The notes under the pieces are model-generated. The model worked only from the letters and a program-made list of their open reading frames with translations, was not told where the DNA came from and made no database searches. Made by a program: the position numbers and the translations under genes. Positions 63,101 through 64,000 of a stretch of 64,000 nucleotides of DNA are shown in pieces. Position 1 is the stretch's first letter, and every line of letters begins with the position of its first letter. This DNA comes from Macrotrachela quadricornifera (lineage: Eukaryota > Rotifera > Eurotatoria > Philodinida > Philodinidae), in assembly GCA_022393335.1 (NCBI GenBank), contig JAJEKB010020480.1, positions 10,163 to 74,162 of the forward strand, read 5' to 3'.

Positions 63101-64000
63101 TCACAATTTATTCCGTACAAATTCTATACCCTCTCGCACAGTTTTAATATTAGAATGGTTCGGAGGTAATGAACTTTGCCAAATGTTAAGAGCACGTTCA
63201 TACAATGAGAGTGCTTTCGAGTAATTGCTCATACTTCTATACACCCAAGCGATGTTGTTGAAACAAGTAGCCAAATCAGGATGATTTGCAGGAAGAGTTT
63301 TTTGACCAGTTTCAAGTGCTTTTTCGAAAAACGAAAGTGCTTTGGAATACTCTCCCATCTTGTGATACACCAAACCGATGTTGTTGTAGAAAGCACCCAA
63401 TAGAGGATAATTTGCAGGACGAGTTTTTCGATGAATTTCAAGTGCTTTTTCGTATAACGAAAGTGCTTTGGAATACTCTCCCATGCTTTTATACACCAAC
63501 CCGATGTTGCTGTAGGTAGATGCCAAATCAGGATGATTCGCAGAAAGAGTTTTTAGACTAATTTCAATTGCTTTTTCGTAAAAGGAAAGTGCTTTAGAAT
63601 ACTCTCNNNNNNNNNNTAGGAAGTACCCAAATCAGGATGATTTGCAGGAAGAGTTATTTGGATAATTTCAAGTGCTTTTTCGTAAAAGGAAAGTGCTTTG
63701 GAATACTCTCCCATGTTTTTATACACCAAACCGATGTTGTTATAGGAAGGTGCCAAATCAGAATGATTTGCAGGAAGAGTTTTTTGTTCGATTTCAATTG
63801 CTTTTTCTAAAAACGAAAGTGCTTTGGAATAATCTCCCATCGTGTCGTACACGAAACCCATGTTGTTGTAGGAAGCGCCCAATGAAGCATGATTTACAGG
63901 AAGAGTTTTTCGATGAATTTCAAGTGCTTTTTCATAGTACCAAATGGCCTTCTTATAATCACTTTGATGAGTCTTCACGAATCCAAGATTATTATAATAA
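63101..64000 (-). CDS. TPR-repeat protein (kinesin-light-chain-like), C-terminal part
   Basis: Reverse-strand frame entering from the right edge and ending at TGA 63101-63103. It encodes seven tandem 42-residue (126-base) tetratricopeptide repeats of the form YNNIGLVYKNMGEYSKALSF / YEKALEI.QKTLPANHPDL, as in kinesin light chain, followed by the closing block SLPPNHSNIKTVREGIEFVR. A 10-N gap at 63607-63616 interrupts one repeat. By periodicity about 32 bases are missing, which would also restore the frame, so the gap is an assembly placeholder and not a lesion. TPR arrays mediate protein-protein contacts. In bdelloids similar arrays often sit C-terminal to other domains (for example ADP-ribosyltransferase-like), which cannot be checked here because the N-terminus is outside the window. 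Confidence 0.85.
63607..63616. other. Assembly gap (10 N)
   Basis: Ten unresolved bases within near-identical TPR repeats. The repeat period predicts about 32 bases (or 32 plus a multiple of 126), so the stated length is arbitrary. Confidence 0.9.

Noticed and set aside
63101..64000. CRISPR-like array from the regular repeats
   Set aside because: The period is 126 bases, fully coding, with TPR consensus; no spacers.

Overview
This window looks like nuclear DNA of a small-genome invertebrate, most likely a bdelloid rotifer (Adineta/Rotaria type). The evidence is strongly AT-rich DNA, many introns of only about 45-65 bases, AT-ending codons, an RPRF-amide neuropeptide F, a TPR array of the kinesin-light-chain type, and F-box/LRR genes beside many small DNA transposons. 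The organism assignment is an inference; the gene models rest on translating the sequence and checking that exon phases join.

Left part (1-14 kb), mostly minus strand: the 5' end of a short-chain dehydrogenase; a complete 18-exon mitochondrial-type malic enzyme (612 aa); on the plus strand a neuropeptide F precursor whose tail is an EF-hand; cytochrome c oxidase subunit 5A; and two tandem Maelstrom (piRNA pathway) paralogues of 511 and 540 aa.

Middle (14-31 kb): a decayed ~200-base repeat, an Asn-amidase-like ORF broken by an in-frame TGA, a 114-base hAT-type MITE with target duplication, an F-box protein (631 aa), remnants of LRR and Cys-rich genes, a rhodopsin-family GPCR (387 aa), and an unrecognised 283-aa gene that is head to head with the next gene across only 110 bases.

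Right-middle (31-55 kb), plus strand: a 417-aa voltage-gated-potassium-channel-like protein with an intact fold but TSLGEG where the TVGYG filter should be; a complete Rho kinase (ROCK, 1366 aa, 28 exons, with an alternative last exon); a Mnk-type kinase (710 aa) with the diagnostic DFD motif; and a secreted EGF-like protein.

Right end (55-64 kb): gene-poor, with a fold-back element, a 900-base Tc1-type element with perfect 25-base ends, a 676-base CCGG-rich hAT-type element with a perfect 8-base target duplication, and a TPR-repeat gene with a 10-N gap that runs off the end. The conserved genes show no operon logic. The most novel candidates are the GEG-filter channel, the NPF/EF-hand precursor and the asymmetric Maelstrom pair.
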